Source: an uncultured Bacteroidales bacterium (GTDB lineage: Bacteria; Bacteroidota; Bacteroidia; Bacteroidales; F082). From it: DNA of 64,000 bases. The notes under the pieces are model-generated. The model saw nothing but the letters and a program-made list of their open reading frames with translations, ran no database searches and was not told the DNA's origin. Below, piece after piece: positions 1-9,000 of the stretch. Within the stretch, counting starts at the first letter, position 1. Each line of letters begins with the position of its first letter. Location: positions 1 through 64,000 of the forward strand of contig CAJOIF010000022.1 in assembly GCA_905234765.1 (NCBI GenBank), in the 5' to 3' direction. Made by a program: the position numbers and the translations under genes.

Positions 1-25
1 CCCCGCCCTTCGGGGTTGGGTTGTC

Positions 26-130
26 TTTGACTCCCCCGCCCTTCGGGCACCCCCTCAAGAGGGGGACGCCTGCCGGACGCTTGTTTAGCGCCGCTTTGCA
101 CGTCCCCCTTTTAAGGGGGGTAGGGGGGAT
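26..130. repeat. Dispersed C/G-rich palindromic repeat, copy 1
   Basis: A composite repeat of about 105 bp containing two nested hairpins, one with arms of the type CCCCCTC/GAGGGGG and one of the type CCCCCTT/AAGGGGG. It lies directly downstream of the minus-strand gene that stops at 131. A closely similar copy lies at 27746-27852, also directly 3' of a minus-strand gene and in the same orientation to it. Partial copies lie at 6346-6406 and 35641-35690. The strong stems next to stop codons suggest a role in ending or stabilising transcripts, but that is inference. Confidence 0.8.
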
Positions 131-3100
131 TTATCTCACCACAATCTTCTGCGTCTTCACATTCTCACCATTGACCAAGCGCATGACATAGACGCCGTTG
201 CTGAGGCCGTTGGTGCTGATGGTGGCGTTGCCGTTGAGGTTCTCGCTGCTGACCACGCGGCCGAGCATATCGACAATCTGCAGGGTGGCGTCGCCCGTGT
301 TGCTGATCATCCACTCGCTGCCGTTGAAGAAGGCAAAGGTCTCTGAGCCTGTCGAAGCACCGTTTTCATCGTTGGCGCTGAACACGAGGCGGAAGCGGCT
401 GGCGTAGTCCGTCGTCTTGGCCTCGAAGGTATAACTCGGGGTGGCCAGCAGGTCTACGTCGGCACCCGTCATGTTGTCGATGAGGTGGAGGTAACCCATC
501 TCAAGGTTCTCGGCGTTGACGCTGAGGGTGTAGGTGCCGTCCTGGCTGGCCTTGAAGTTGACCGGCATGGCATCTTGGCCGTTGCTGCGCACGATGGCGT
601 AGTCCTTGCTGCCTTCGGTGAAGTAGAGTCTCGTGTGGCTCGGGTTGAGCATGAACTTCTCAAGGGTCTCGCCCTTGTCGAAGCGGACGATGGCGTTGTC
701 GATGACCGTGCCGCGGCTGCCGCTCACATTGATTTCAACCTTGGCAATGCTTTGCTTTCCGCCCTTGCTTTGAGCAGTGAATGTGGCAGTTGCATTAGTG
801 GTGGCATGGACAAACACACCTTCCATGGCATAGACATCCTCATCTTCGTTTACACCAGCAAAATCATCACCAGCCTCATTCATTCTGTAGAAAGGCTTAT
901 CCAGTGTTGCAGTGGTAGCATACGGGTTACCGATAAGGTTCCAACCTGCTGTCAAATTAATCTCACCAGTGCCTGCATATGCATCACCCGTGAAGACAAG
1001 CGTGGTGCCATACTTGCTGGCATAGAGGTAACCCTTTTCAGAGACAAGGTTCCAACCGCCAGTAGTTTGATTCTTAAAGTTGCACCATTCAAGTTCTTGT
1101 GCTTGATCAAAGGAGTAAAGGTCGTAATCGCTGTCGGAGGTGGTAAGGAAACCGTTCTCTGCACTCGGCGTGATGGATGCCACTGGCGAGGCAATCAGGT
1201 AGTAGCTGTCTGATTCGCCGCCACCGTAACCCTTAATCTCCTTGGTAAGAGCAGAAGCTGTGACTTTCTTGTAGAAGGAGAAGGTTTGATTTTTGATATT
1301 GTTATTGATGGAAGTATAGCTTCTCCAGTCTTGAGAATTATAAACGCCAATATATCTTGATTGACCTGAATTATAAAGATAAGAATTATTTATAACAAAT
1401 AATTTATTCTCCTCGGTTGCACCAACACGCAATCCGTTATTGTTATTAATGCAATACAGCCAAGTTTCCGTTTCACCATTCGGATAGAAGGTATAGCCAT
1501 CTTCGGCATTGCCGCTGATGTTCCATTGGATGTTGTCTGCAATGGTACCCGTAAGATTGTTACCAGAAACAATCACCTCAACTGCAGCAGGAGCGCTAGT
1601 GCCATTATTGTTCGACATGGCGTAATTGCTGCCGTTGTTACCCACGATAACAAACACATCCGAAGAAGTAAGGTCGGCCAAGGCGGTGAGCACCCAAGTG
1701 TCTTCACCAGCGACAGGTGCAGCCTGGGTCACAGTGACGATGTTGGAATAGATTTCTCCGTCTTTTCCTGCGGCAGGAGTAGCATACACCTTGAAATAGG
1801 CGGTACGTGAGGTGGTTCCAGTGTTGGCTGCGATATTATAAATAACGGAATACTTGCCTTCGTCATCCGGACCGTGGAATTCCGGTTCGTCGGCAAGCCA
1901 TTCAGGATCCTCTGTGAGGTCACCACCAGTCTGGCTGCAGAACTTCAACGAGAAGTCCTTCGCCTCGCTGACGGTCATATTGGTCAACGTGATGGTATTT
2001 GAGCAATGGTTGACACCAGCAGCAGCGACGTTCAAAGTGGCAGGAGCCAGTTCGATAGTCGGCACAGGAGCGGCTGCTTGGCTAACAGTGACAAGTTCGG
2101 AATAAACCGCATCCAAGTTGTTGTCTAAGGCATAGACTTTGAAATAAGCAGTACGTGCATCGCTATCGTTAGCATCAACACTATAGGAAACCTCATAGCC
2201 CGATGGATCGGCATCCTGTACTGAAACAGCCAACCACGTGGGTTCGTCTTGTTTATCAAGTTCTTGGTTGTTGGCATCGTAGAATTGAATGTCAAAATCG
2301 TCGTTTGCGGTAATACCCAGATTCTGGTAGGTAATTGCAATACTGCCATCATCCTCACCAGCGGCATCAACATTTACAGTTGTGTTTGCGAGGGTGATGG
2401 TAGGAACGGTGGCAGGATCAACGTATTCGGCAAGTGCGATGTTACCCAAAGCCACGTTGCCAGAACTCTTCGTAGTGTATTCCCACTTAATATAACGAGT
2501 TGTAGAAGCTGGATTCAATGACTCGTTTGCCACAGAACTACCAATAGAAGTGTACTCCTTCAAAGTAGTATAGTCCGTTCCGTTAGCTGACTCCAACACC
2601 GTAAACTTATAGGAGCCACTAAGTGTGTTACCCTTGATGTCATATGTCAATGTGCCAGGAGTCTCATTTATCTTAAGAATAATGTAATCACCTTGAGTGT
2701 CAAACTTTAGATAAGGAGAAGAACCATAAGTTCCAACCCCAGAATTTGTAATACCCGTTGGGGTTGAAGTGTCATCCCACTCAAACGGCAGTTCGGCATA
2801 GTCGACCACAAAGTGTCCTTGCGTCACGGTGATAACCTTGTCAGTAGCACCAGTGTAACTCAAAGTAATGGTTGCCGTGCGGTCGGCGTTGCCGTCATTG
2901 TCTGAACAGGTGAACGGAACCGTGGAATCAGTTATCGTGCCTAAAGTAATCCAATCACTACCAGTAGTGACCGAAGCACTAACCGATCCAGTACCATTTT
3001 CGATGGTGTAGTCAATGCTTCCGCTCGTGGCATTGTAAGCGATGTTAACGTTTGCAGCATTGATGGTAGGAACGGGCATACCAGCTTGGGTGATAGTAAC

Positions 3101-5032
3101 AACCTTGTCGGCAGCACCAGTGAAGGTCAAAGTAACGGTGGCCGTGCGTTCGGCGGTGGTTGTGTTGGTCAAGCAAGTGAACGGAACCGTGGAATCAGTT
3201 ATCGTGCCTAAAGTAATCCAATCATTACCAGTAGTGACCGAAGCACCAACCGATCCAGTACCATTTTCGATGGTGTAGTCAATGCTTCCGCTCGTGGCAT
3301 TGTAAGCGATGTTAACGTCTTCGGCATTGATGGAAGGAACAACAGGACGCACAAATGATGTGAGGTAGTTGCCCTGGTCAAACTCTTTGATGTTTCCATA
3401 AATCTTCACACTACCATAAACGGTGACGCTGTCGCCCACTTGGATGTCATCCTGTGCGGTGAAAGCAGCTTGTTCTAAACCCTTTCCTTTATATACCTCA
3501 AGTTGGCTTGTGGTTGTACCGTCATCAGAAATGTAATAGGTAAGTTCGCCGTTACTAGTCGGGGCTTGTGTGGGAGCCGTTGAAACGATACCATGCACCC
3601 AGATGGTGCTGGTGGGATATTCGTGGAAGGCCAAGGCTTGGGCCACAGTATAAGGGCTGGTAGCCGAGTTAATGTGATAAGTAGCGGTAGCCACGGTGCT
3701 TTCATCACTACCATTAATTGCAATAGCTTTGATGGTGGTTGTAGTGCTCACAGCAATAGCGCCAGTGTATTCCGAGCTGGTGCTGGTAGGATCGGTGCCA
3801 TCAGTGGTATAGTAAATGGTTGCTCCAGATGTTTCGCAAGCAAGGGTTACATTCTGTGCATCAGCGTATGTGCCAGCAGCAGGGCTGAATGTAGGATGCT
3901 CGACAGCGGCAGCGGGATGCGTCAAGGATTGCAAGACGCAACCTGAAGAAAATTCATACAACGATTGAGCACTGTAATAAATCAAATTGCCGGAAACCAC
4001 AACGATATCGCCAACTTGAACATCGGCAGCATCGGTACCGGTGCAACGATAAGCTCTCAAGAAATCGGTATCGCCAGAGATGTTACTGTGCTGTGTGCTA
4101 TAGGCTTCTGCGATATTGGAAACAATACCCGTGGCATATACGCCAGTAACCCCCACGTTGGCATCAATGGCGGTGCGGGCATCAGCGACCGAGTAAGGAT
4201 CTGCTTCTGTACCTGCGTGTTCAAGGTTCACTATGGTATAAGTAGCTGTAGCCACGCTGCTCGCATCATTGCCTACATAGGCGATAGCATTGATGGTGGT
4301 GGTGCTTGAAACGGGGATTGCGGTGGTGTATTGAGTGCTCGTGTTGTCGGGGGTGCTACCATCCGTGGTATAGTAAATGGTGGAGCCTTCCGTCTCGCAG
4401 CTGATGGTCACATTCTGCGTAGAGGTATAGCTACCGCCAGCGGGATCGAAAGTTGGTGTGGCAACAGTTTGTTGTTGGCCGCCGCCAGTTTCCGCATAGA
4501 ATTCAGCTTCTGTAAATTGGAGGAATTTATTAGAAGTTCCAGAAACAGTAACATTATAGATAAATTTGTAATAACAATTACTCCAATCTGCTCCATCAGG
4601 TCTGTTGATTGTGGTTGTGGTACTTGCCGTAAACGTGGGAGTTAATGTGCTAACCGGCGATGAAAAATCACTGTTTTTTGAAACAATAACCGTCCATGAA
4701 TTAACGGTGATACCGCTTGCAGTGCCATGTGTTACTACGATTTTTGTAATGTTATGTGCAATGGCGGTTTTCGAGTAAAGTGGGCGGTCAACACCGGTAA
4801 GGCTTTTGCCTCCAATACGCCAAGGTTGAGTAGTTGAATTACCTGTAAGATTCCAGGTGATTTCATCAATGGTAATGTCACAATTACCAGCATAACTATT
4901 GTTTGTACCAGAAGTTGGTGTCAAAGTGTATGCTACCACTTCGGCTCTTGTTTGTCCCCACATCCCCGTCGGGATCGTGAGGAGTGATAGCAGCGCGAGG
5001 GCTGCAATCAGTTTAGTAAATTTTTTGTTCAT
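131..5032 (-). CDS. Giant multi-domain T9SS-exported adhesin-like protein
   Basis: 1633 aa with a Sec signal peptide (about residues 1-27, ending GMWGQ) and a T9SS type A sorting domain in the last ~70 residues, so it should be exported to the cell surface or beyond. In between are two chitobiase/hexosaminidase C-terminal-type modules (about 190-270 and 375-455, each with IYYTTDG), each followed by an OB-fold-like module (about 270-370 and 455-565). Then come two near-identical BACON-like domains (about 565-745), a discoidin-like domain (about 750-885), two ~105-aa repeats (about 885-1105) and a lectin-like module (about 1110-1270). No catalytic domain was recognised, so binding or adhesion is inferred. 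The gene is preceded by a structured leader with a terminator. A short 17-bp repeat (341-357) lies in the linker before the sorting domain. Confidence 0.93.
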   Translation of the reverse strand: MNKKFTKLIAALALLSLLTIPTGMWGQTRAEVVAYTLTPTSGTNNSYAGNCDITIDEITWNLTGNSTTQPWRIGGKSLTGVDRPLYSKTAIAHNITKIVVTHGTASGITVNSWTVIVSKNSDFSSPVSTLTPTFTASTTTTINRPDGADWSNCYYKFIYNVTVSGTSNKFLQFTEAEFYAETGGGQQQTVATPTFDPAGGSYTSTQNVTISCETEGSTIYYTTDGSTPDNTSTQYTTAIPVSSTTTINAIAYVGNDASSVATATYTIVNLEHAGTEADPYSVADARTAIDANVGVTGVYATGIVSNIAEAYSTQHSNISGDTDFLRAYRCTGTDAADVQVGDIVVVSGNLIYYSAQSLYEFSSGCVLQSLTHPAAAVEHPTFSPAAGTYADAQNVTLACETSGATIYYTTDGTDPTSTSSEYTGAIAVSTTTTIKAIAINGSDESTVATATYHINSATSPYTVAQALAFHEYPTSTIWVHGIVSTAPTQAPTSNGELTYYISDDGTTTSQLEVYKGKGLEQAAFTAQDDIQVGDSVTVYGSVKIYGNIKEFDQGNYLTSFVRPVVPSINAEDVNIAYNATSGSIDYTIENGTGSVGASVTTGNDWITLGTITDSTVPFTCLTNTTTAERTATVTLTFTGAADKVVTITQAGMPVPTINAANVNIAYNATSGSIDYTIENGTGSVSASVTTGSDWITLGTITDSTVPFTCSDNDGNADRTATITLSYTGATDKVITVTQGHFVVDYAELPFEWDDTSTPTGITNSGVGTYGSSPYLKFDTQGDYIILKINETPGTLTYDIKGNTLSGSYKFTVLESANGTDYTTLKEYTSIGSSVANESLNPASTTRYIKWEYTTKSSGNVALGNIALAEYVDPATVPTITLANTTVNVDAAGEDDGSIAITYQNLGITANDDFDIQFYDANNQELDKQDEPTWLAVSVQDADPSGYEVSYSVDANDSDARTAYFKVYALDNNLDAVYSELVTVSQAAAPVPTIELAPATLNVAAAGVNHCSNTITLTNMTVSEAKDFSLKFCSQTGGDLTEDPEWLADEPEFHGPDDEGKYSVIYNIAANTGTTSRTAYFKVYATPAAGKDGEIYSNIVTVTQAAPVAGEDTWVLTALADLTSSDVFVIVGNNGSNYAMSNNNGTSAPAAVEVIVSGNNLTGTIADNIQWNISGNAEDGYTFYPNGETETWLYCINNNNGLRVGATEENKLFVINNSYLYNSGQSRYIGVYNSQDWRSYTSINNNIKNQTFSFYKKVTASALTKEIKGYGGGESDSYYLIASPVASITPSAENGFLTTSDSDYDLYSFDQAQELEWCNFKNQTTGGWNLVSEKGYLYASKYGTTLVFTGDAYAGTGEINLTAGWNLIGNPYATTATLDKPFYRMNEAGDDFAGVNEDEDVYAMEGVFVHATTNATATFTAQSKGGKQSIAKVEINVSGSRGTVIDNAIVRFDKGETLEKFMLNPSHTRLYFTEGSKDYAIVRSNGQDAMPVNFKASQDGTYTLSVNAENLEMGYLHLIDNMTGADVDLLATPSYTFEAKTTDYASRFRLVFSANDENGASTGSETFAFFNGSEWMISNTGDATLQIVDMLGRVVSSENLNGNATISTNGLSNGVYVMRLVNGENVKTQKIVVR
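2910..3337 (-). repeat. Tandem near-identical BACON-domain DNA repeat
   Basis: Two segments of about 160 bp (2910-3070 and 3177-3337), offset by 267 bp (89 codons), differ at only a handful of positions. They encode consecutive BACON-like domains of the adhesin. The flanking parts of the two domains are more diverged, which points to a recent duplication or gene conversion of the core. Confidence 0.85.
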
Positions 5033-5123
5033 TTTGTTTTTGTTTTTAATTAGTTGATTATTAAGTTTTTATGATTGATTTGATTCGTATTTGCGGTTGA
5101 TGTCATTTTTTCGGTCGGACAAT

Positions 5124-5171
5124 AAAAAAACGAAGGCCTTACTGTTGTCTAGTTGGTCTTCGAGGCCTTCG
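5124..5171 (-). terminator. Intrinsic terminator inside adhesin leader
   Basis: On the minus strand, CGAAGGCCT (5171-5163) and AGGCCTTCG (5139-5131) form a 9-bp stem with a 23-nt loop, followed at once by seven T (5130-5124). The 5' arm overlaps the 3' strand of the leader helix at 5167-5173, and the 3' arm overlaps the alternative strand at 5135-5144. The terminator and the leader fold therefore exclude each other. It sits about 90 nt before the adhesin start codon. Confidence 0.75.
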
Positions 5172-5272
5172 ACTGCCTTTGCACTACAACTAATCAGTAA
5201 AGCCCACGCGGAATACACGTGAGCATTGGCTTTACTGCTTGTAGTGCCGGAAATTGTCGAAGTTTCGAAGAC
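5131..5272 (-). promoter_or_regulatory. Candidate riboswitch or attenuator leader RNA
   Basis: Read on the minus strand upstream of the adhesin gene, this folds into coaxial helices: 5265-5272 with 5156-5163 (8 bp), 5256-5262 with 5167-5173 (7 bp), 5239-5247 with 5181-5189 (9 bp), 5228-5237 with 5195-5204 (10 bp) and an apical 4-bp helix 5218-5221 with 5205-5208. All are perfect Watson-Crick. A near copy of the 5228-5237 strand, CAGTAAGGCC, recurs at 5135-5144 inside the terminator and could pair with 5195-5204 instead (one G-U). It matches no riboswitch class I can name. A mobile palindromic element is the main alternative. Confidence 0.6.
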
Positions 5273-5398
5273 ACAAGCTCTAAGCTAACGCTATTTTGTT
5301 ATATTATGTCCTTTTTTTTTTCAGTTATTCAGTTGGTTAGTTATTCAGTTGTTCAATTTTAGTTGGTTAGTTGTTATTTGGGTTATATTTAGGTGGAT

Positions 5399-5653
5399 TT
5401 ATGCAAATATGGTGTTGTTGTGTAGGTCTTCGAGGTGAAACTCCAAGTCGTTGCCCCAAGCAATATTGCCATATTGCAGCTTACATTTCCTGAACCAGAT
5501 GGGGTCGAGGTATTTGTCATACTGGGGATGCGGGTGCTTGCGAACGAAAGCACCAATGTCAATATGCTGGCAAGTCCCATCATTGAACACCACGTCAACG
5601 GTGATGTCGTCATTGCACACAAAACTTACTATCATCAATGGTTTTTGGCTCAT
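5399..5653 (-). CDS. DUF2442 domain protein
   Basis: 84 aa. The short beta-rich sequence with the pattern VVFNDGT, then IDIGAF and W-F-R-K, matches the DUF2442 family, small proteins with a fold often found in toxin-antitoxin-like pairs. Its start overlaps the end of the upstream DUF4160 gene by 4 bp (ATGA type), so the two are translationally coupled. The function is unproven. The pairing with DUF4160 recurs in many bacterial genomes and suggests a two-protein complex. Overlapping open frames on the plus strand have no recognisable product. Confidence 0.8.
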   Translation of the reverse strand: MSQKPLMIVSFVCNDDITVDVVFNDGTCQHIDIGAFVRKHPHPQYDKYLDPIWFRKCKLQYGNIAWGNDLEFHLEDLHNNTIFA

Positions 5654-5949
5654 AGTTTCTGCGTGATTTTTGTTAGACGGACTTTTTTCCTATAGACGAA
5701 GAAGTTTACCCACTTCTCCACAATATTGTCAGCATATTTCTCAACGAAGCGGCGAGCTGTCTTGGTATCGCGTTCAGAAAGGGTGTTGGCCGAGGCTTTT
5801 CTTTCCCTAATTTCAACGAGTTTGCCGTTTTGGATGATCAATTCGAATACTGCTTCTTTTCCAGCCCGTTGAACATGAACATGAATGGGTTCGTGCTCAT
5901 CAGAGAAGAACTTGAAGACGATTCCAAAGTATTCGTAGATGGTCGGCAT
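5650..5949 (-). CDS. DUF4160 domain protein
   Basis: 99 aa. It has the DUF4160 hallmark near the N-terminus: a metal-ligand-like stretch FFSDEHEPIHVHV with several His and Glu residues. The C-terminal part is basic. It is the first gene of a two-gene operon with the DUF2442 gene (4-bp overlap) and has its own -7 box at 5969-5976. A toxin-antitoxin role is proposed for such pairs but not proven, and which partner would be toxic cannot be told from the sequence. Confidence 0.8.
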   Translation of the reverse strand: MPTIYEYFGIVFKFFSDEHEPIHVHVQRAGKEAVFELIIQNGKLVEIRERKASANTLSERDTKTARRFVEKYADNIVEKWVNFFVYRKKVRLTKITQKL

Positions 5950-5968
5950 AGTCCCAGTTTTGAGGCTA

Positions 5969-5976
5969 CAAAATTA
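5969..5976 (-). promoter_or_regulatory. -7 box for the DUF4160/DUF2442 operon
   Basis: TAATTTTG on the minus strand matches the Bacteroidota -7 consensus TAnnTTTG and lies 20 nt before the DUF4160 start codon, giving a very short leader. Confidence 0.55.
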
Positions 5977-6025
5977 GTCAAATTAATGGAACTGAGACGA
6001 AAAAATGTGGAAAATTGAAGAAATT

Positions 6026-9000
6026 TTACTGGATCACCACTCGCTGCACGCGGACGGTGTCGGCGGTGATGAGGCGCAGGATGTAGACGCCTGGGGCCAT
6101 GCCCGCGGTGGATATGGTGGAGGCATTCGATGCGCCCCCGCTGCGCAACACGCGGCCCGTCGCGTCGATGACCTGCAGCGTGGCGGCATCGTCGTCGAGA
6201 CCGGTGAGGATAATCTGACCGTTGCTGACGTAGGCGAAACAATCCGTCCCTTCGACAGGCTCAGAGGCCGAGGGGCTGAAGACCAGCTGGAAACGGTTGG
6301 GATAGTCGCTCGGGGAGGCGGTGAAGGTGTACGCTGGCGTGAGAGATTGCGGGTCTTTACTCCCCCGCCCTTCGGGCACCCCCTCAAGAGGGGGAAGGCC
6401 CGCAATGAGAGTTTCAGGGGCAAGAAGCAGATCGATGTCGGCACCGGTGAGGTGGTCGACGAGGTGGAGATAGTCCAATTCAAGTCCTTGTGTGTCAACG
6501 CTTAACGCAAACTCACCGCTGTACGGTGCCTCGAAGCAGAGGTCGAGGGCGGCGGCACCGTCGCGGACGAGCATGGCGTAAGGCCGATGGTCGCGCATGA
6601 GGTATAGGGCAACGTGTTGTCCCTTGAGATCTATCAAAGGCATGCTGACGCCTTCGTTCAGCTTGACGTAGGACTTCTCCTCGCCTACCGAAAGGCATAG
6701 GTATTGTCCCTGGTCGGTGCCATCGCCCTTGCTTTGCGGGTTGAGGGTCACGCTTTGGTTGGCGGCGTTGGCTTTCACCACAAAGCCGCGTCCCACGGGG
6801 ACGGTGGAGGAGGTGGTATACACCCAATTCTCGCTATTGTCGAGGTAATAATAGCCGTCGGAGACGTTATCGGTTTTCGTGAAGCTGATGTCGTGGGCCG
6901 TGGGGTTGCCGAGCAGGTTGAAGCCTCGGACGGCCTCGGTAGCGTTGCCGTGACTCAACGAAACGTTCTGCTCCGTGTCGCCGTTGTTCAAGGTGCCGGT
7001 CATGCGCAAGGTGGTGGTGGGGTTGTGGGCGTAGAGGTAGCCTTGGCCCGAGGCCAAATTGAAGGAATGGGTCTTGTAGTTGTGCCATTCCAGGGTAGCG
7101 TCTTCGTCGTAGGCATACAGGTCGAAATTGTCCTCAATCATCATTCCCGCAGGAGTATATGAAGCAAAAGGCGTGGCGATGGTGTACCAGCCGCCGTCGG
7201 TGGTATAGGCCTCGATAGTGCGTTTCACGGTGGCTTGCACATTGTCGCTGTGATGGACGAGTTGTGCGCCGTCCTCGAGGATCAGATGGCTGGCATCGGT
7301 GCAGGTGGTCGTTCCCGTGACGGTGAGCGTGGCACCGCTGCCGACAGTGTGTTTGTCGAAAGGAAACAGGTTGGCGATGGTTTCGCTTTCGGGGTGGTCG
7401 TAGGCTTCGCTGCGGATGAAAAGACAGACTTCTTTTTGTCCTGAAGCGTAACAAGAGAATATATCACTTGAATTGTTATACATCATCGTATGCCTATTCA
7501 CATTGGAATCAATGGTTTTAATTGTTGCCTTGTTACTCCCATTCAGCGAGATAGTCCATTTTCCAGCATCGGTTAAAGTTGTTTGTGTCTTCAAATAATT
7601 GTTAGTGTTGTTTCCTCCTGCCGCATATAAGTAGCCGCTATTGTTGGAGGCATCATAAAAAGTCCATTCACCAGTTTGCCCTCCCAAAGTGAGTTCACAA
7701 GCATCTCCCAAAGCGGAAATGACATTGTTATTAATGGTGATTGCAGCAGCCGAACGGTTGTTCGAGTTTTGTGTCCTTCCCAAAGCTTTATTGTATTCCA
7801 TGTTCACAATCAGATAAGTTCTTCCAGCCACCAACTGGCTGACATCCGTCACCAAGTAATAGTGTTGAGTGAAGGTGCCCACATAGACGAAAGTCGCGCT
7901 TACGTTGACATCGCTGGCGGGCATTTCGAAGCTGTTGTCGCTGACGCTGACGGGTTGTCCTCCGGCGGTGACGTTCCAGCAGTCGAACTCATAGCCTGCG
8001 GCGGGTGTAGCCGTCAGGGTGACGATGTCGCCTTCCACGGCTTGGCTGTGGCTGGCGGCGATGGTTCCATTCGCAACGGAGGCCAAGGTGATGGAAAAGA
8101 GTGGTTTCCATTGCGCGTACAGCGTCAGGTCGTTGAGCAGGGTGACGGTGGCGCCGTCGAAATAGGTGGTGCCGGTGCCGTCGGCGGCAGTGTTCCAGCT
8201 GTCGAAGGCATAGTCGTCGCGAGTGAAAGCATTGGCGTTCAGCTTTGTAGGTACGAACTCGTTTACTATCTGATCGCCCATCATACCATTGCCGTTATTG
8301 CCGTTGAATTGGATGGTGTGGGTTGGAGCCGAGGCCGTACTGCTGTTTTTCTTGTAGAGCTGGATGGGCTGTTGCTGGGTATAAGTCGAAGATTTGAAAT
8401 AGCGGAAACGTTCTTGGCCTGAGGTAGCATTGTATCTCAAATAGGCACTACCAGAACCGACAATATCAGCGCTGTTTGTAGTATTATTGTATGAAATCGT
8501 GTTTGTATAGGCTTGGGATTGGCTTGTCACCATTCCATTGTTGTTGCTTGTTTGTCCAATATAATACCCGCTTGCCGATGTGATGGTGTAGTTGTTGCCC
8601 GATTTTGCGATGGTGAACTTTGCTGCATCCGTAGTCGTAGTAGAGGCAATCGAATTGCTGCTGATGGTCACGGAAATCGTATTGTTGGTTGCATCCAAAG
8701 TAGTCAAGGCACCATTAAAAGCCTTGCTACCAGCTTCATAGACAATCAGATACTCTCCGCTCCAGTCGGAAGGCGCAGAAGCGACCTTGACATAATTGGA
8801 TGAGCTGACTTGAGCAAACGAAGCCAACACAGTGACATCGAAGGCGGGCATGGTGAAGCTACCTGAATTGCCCGAGGTGGTCACCGCCACATGGGTGTTG
8901 ATGTCATCAGTTTTGTAAACGTACCAGGCGTAAAGGTCGTATCCGTTTGTGGGGTTGGCCGTCAAGGTAATGGTGGTTCCCGACTTGGCACTGCTGGCAC

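Noticed and set aside
5131..5272. Integron attC site
   Set aside because: The imperfect GTTRRRY/RYYYAAC core sites are absent and no integrase is seen.
5435..5695. Plus-strand frames opposite the DUF2442/DUF4160 pair
   Set aside because: No recognisable product, while both minus-strand frames match known families and are coupled.
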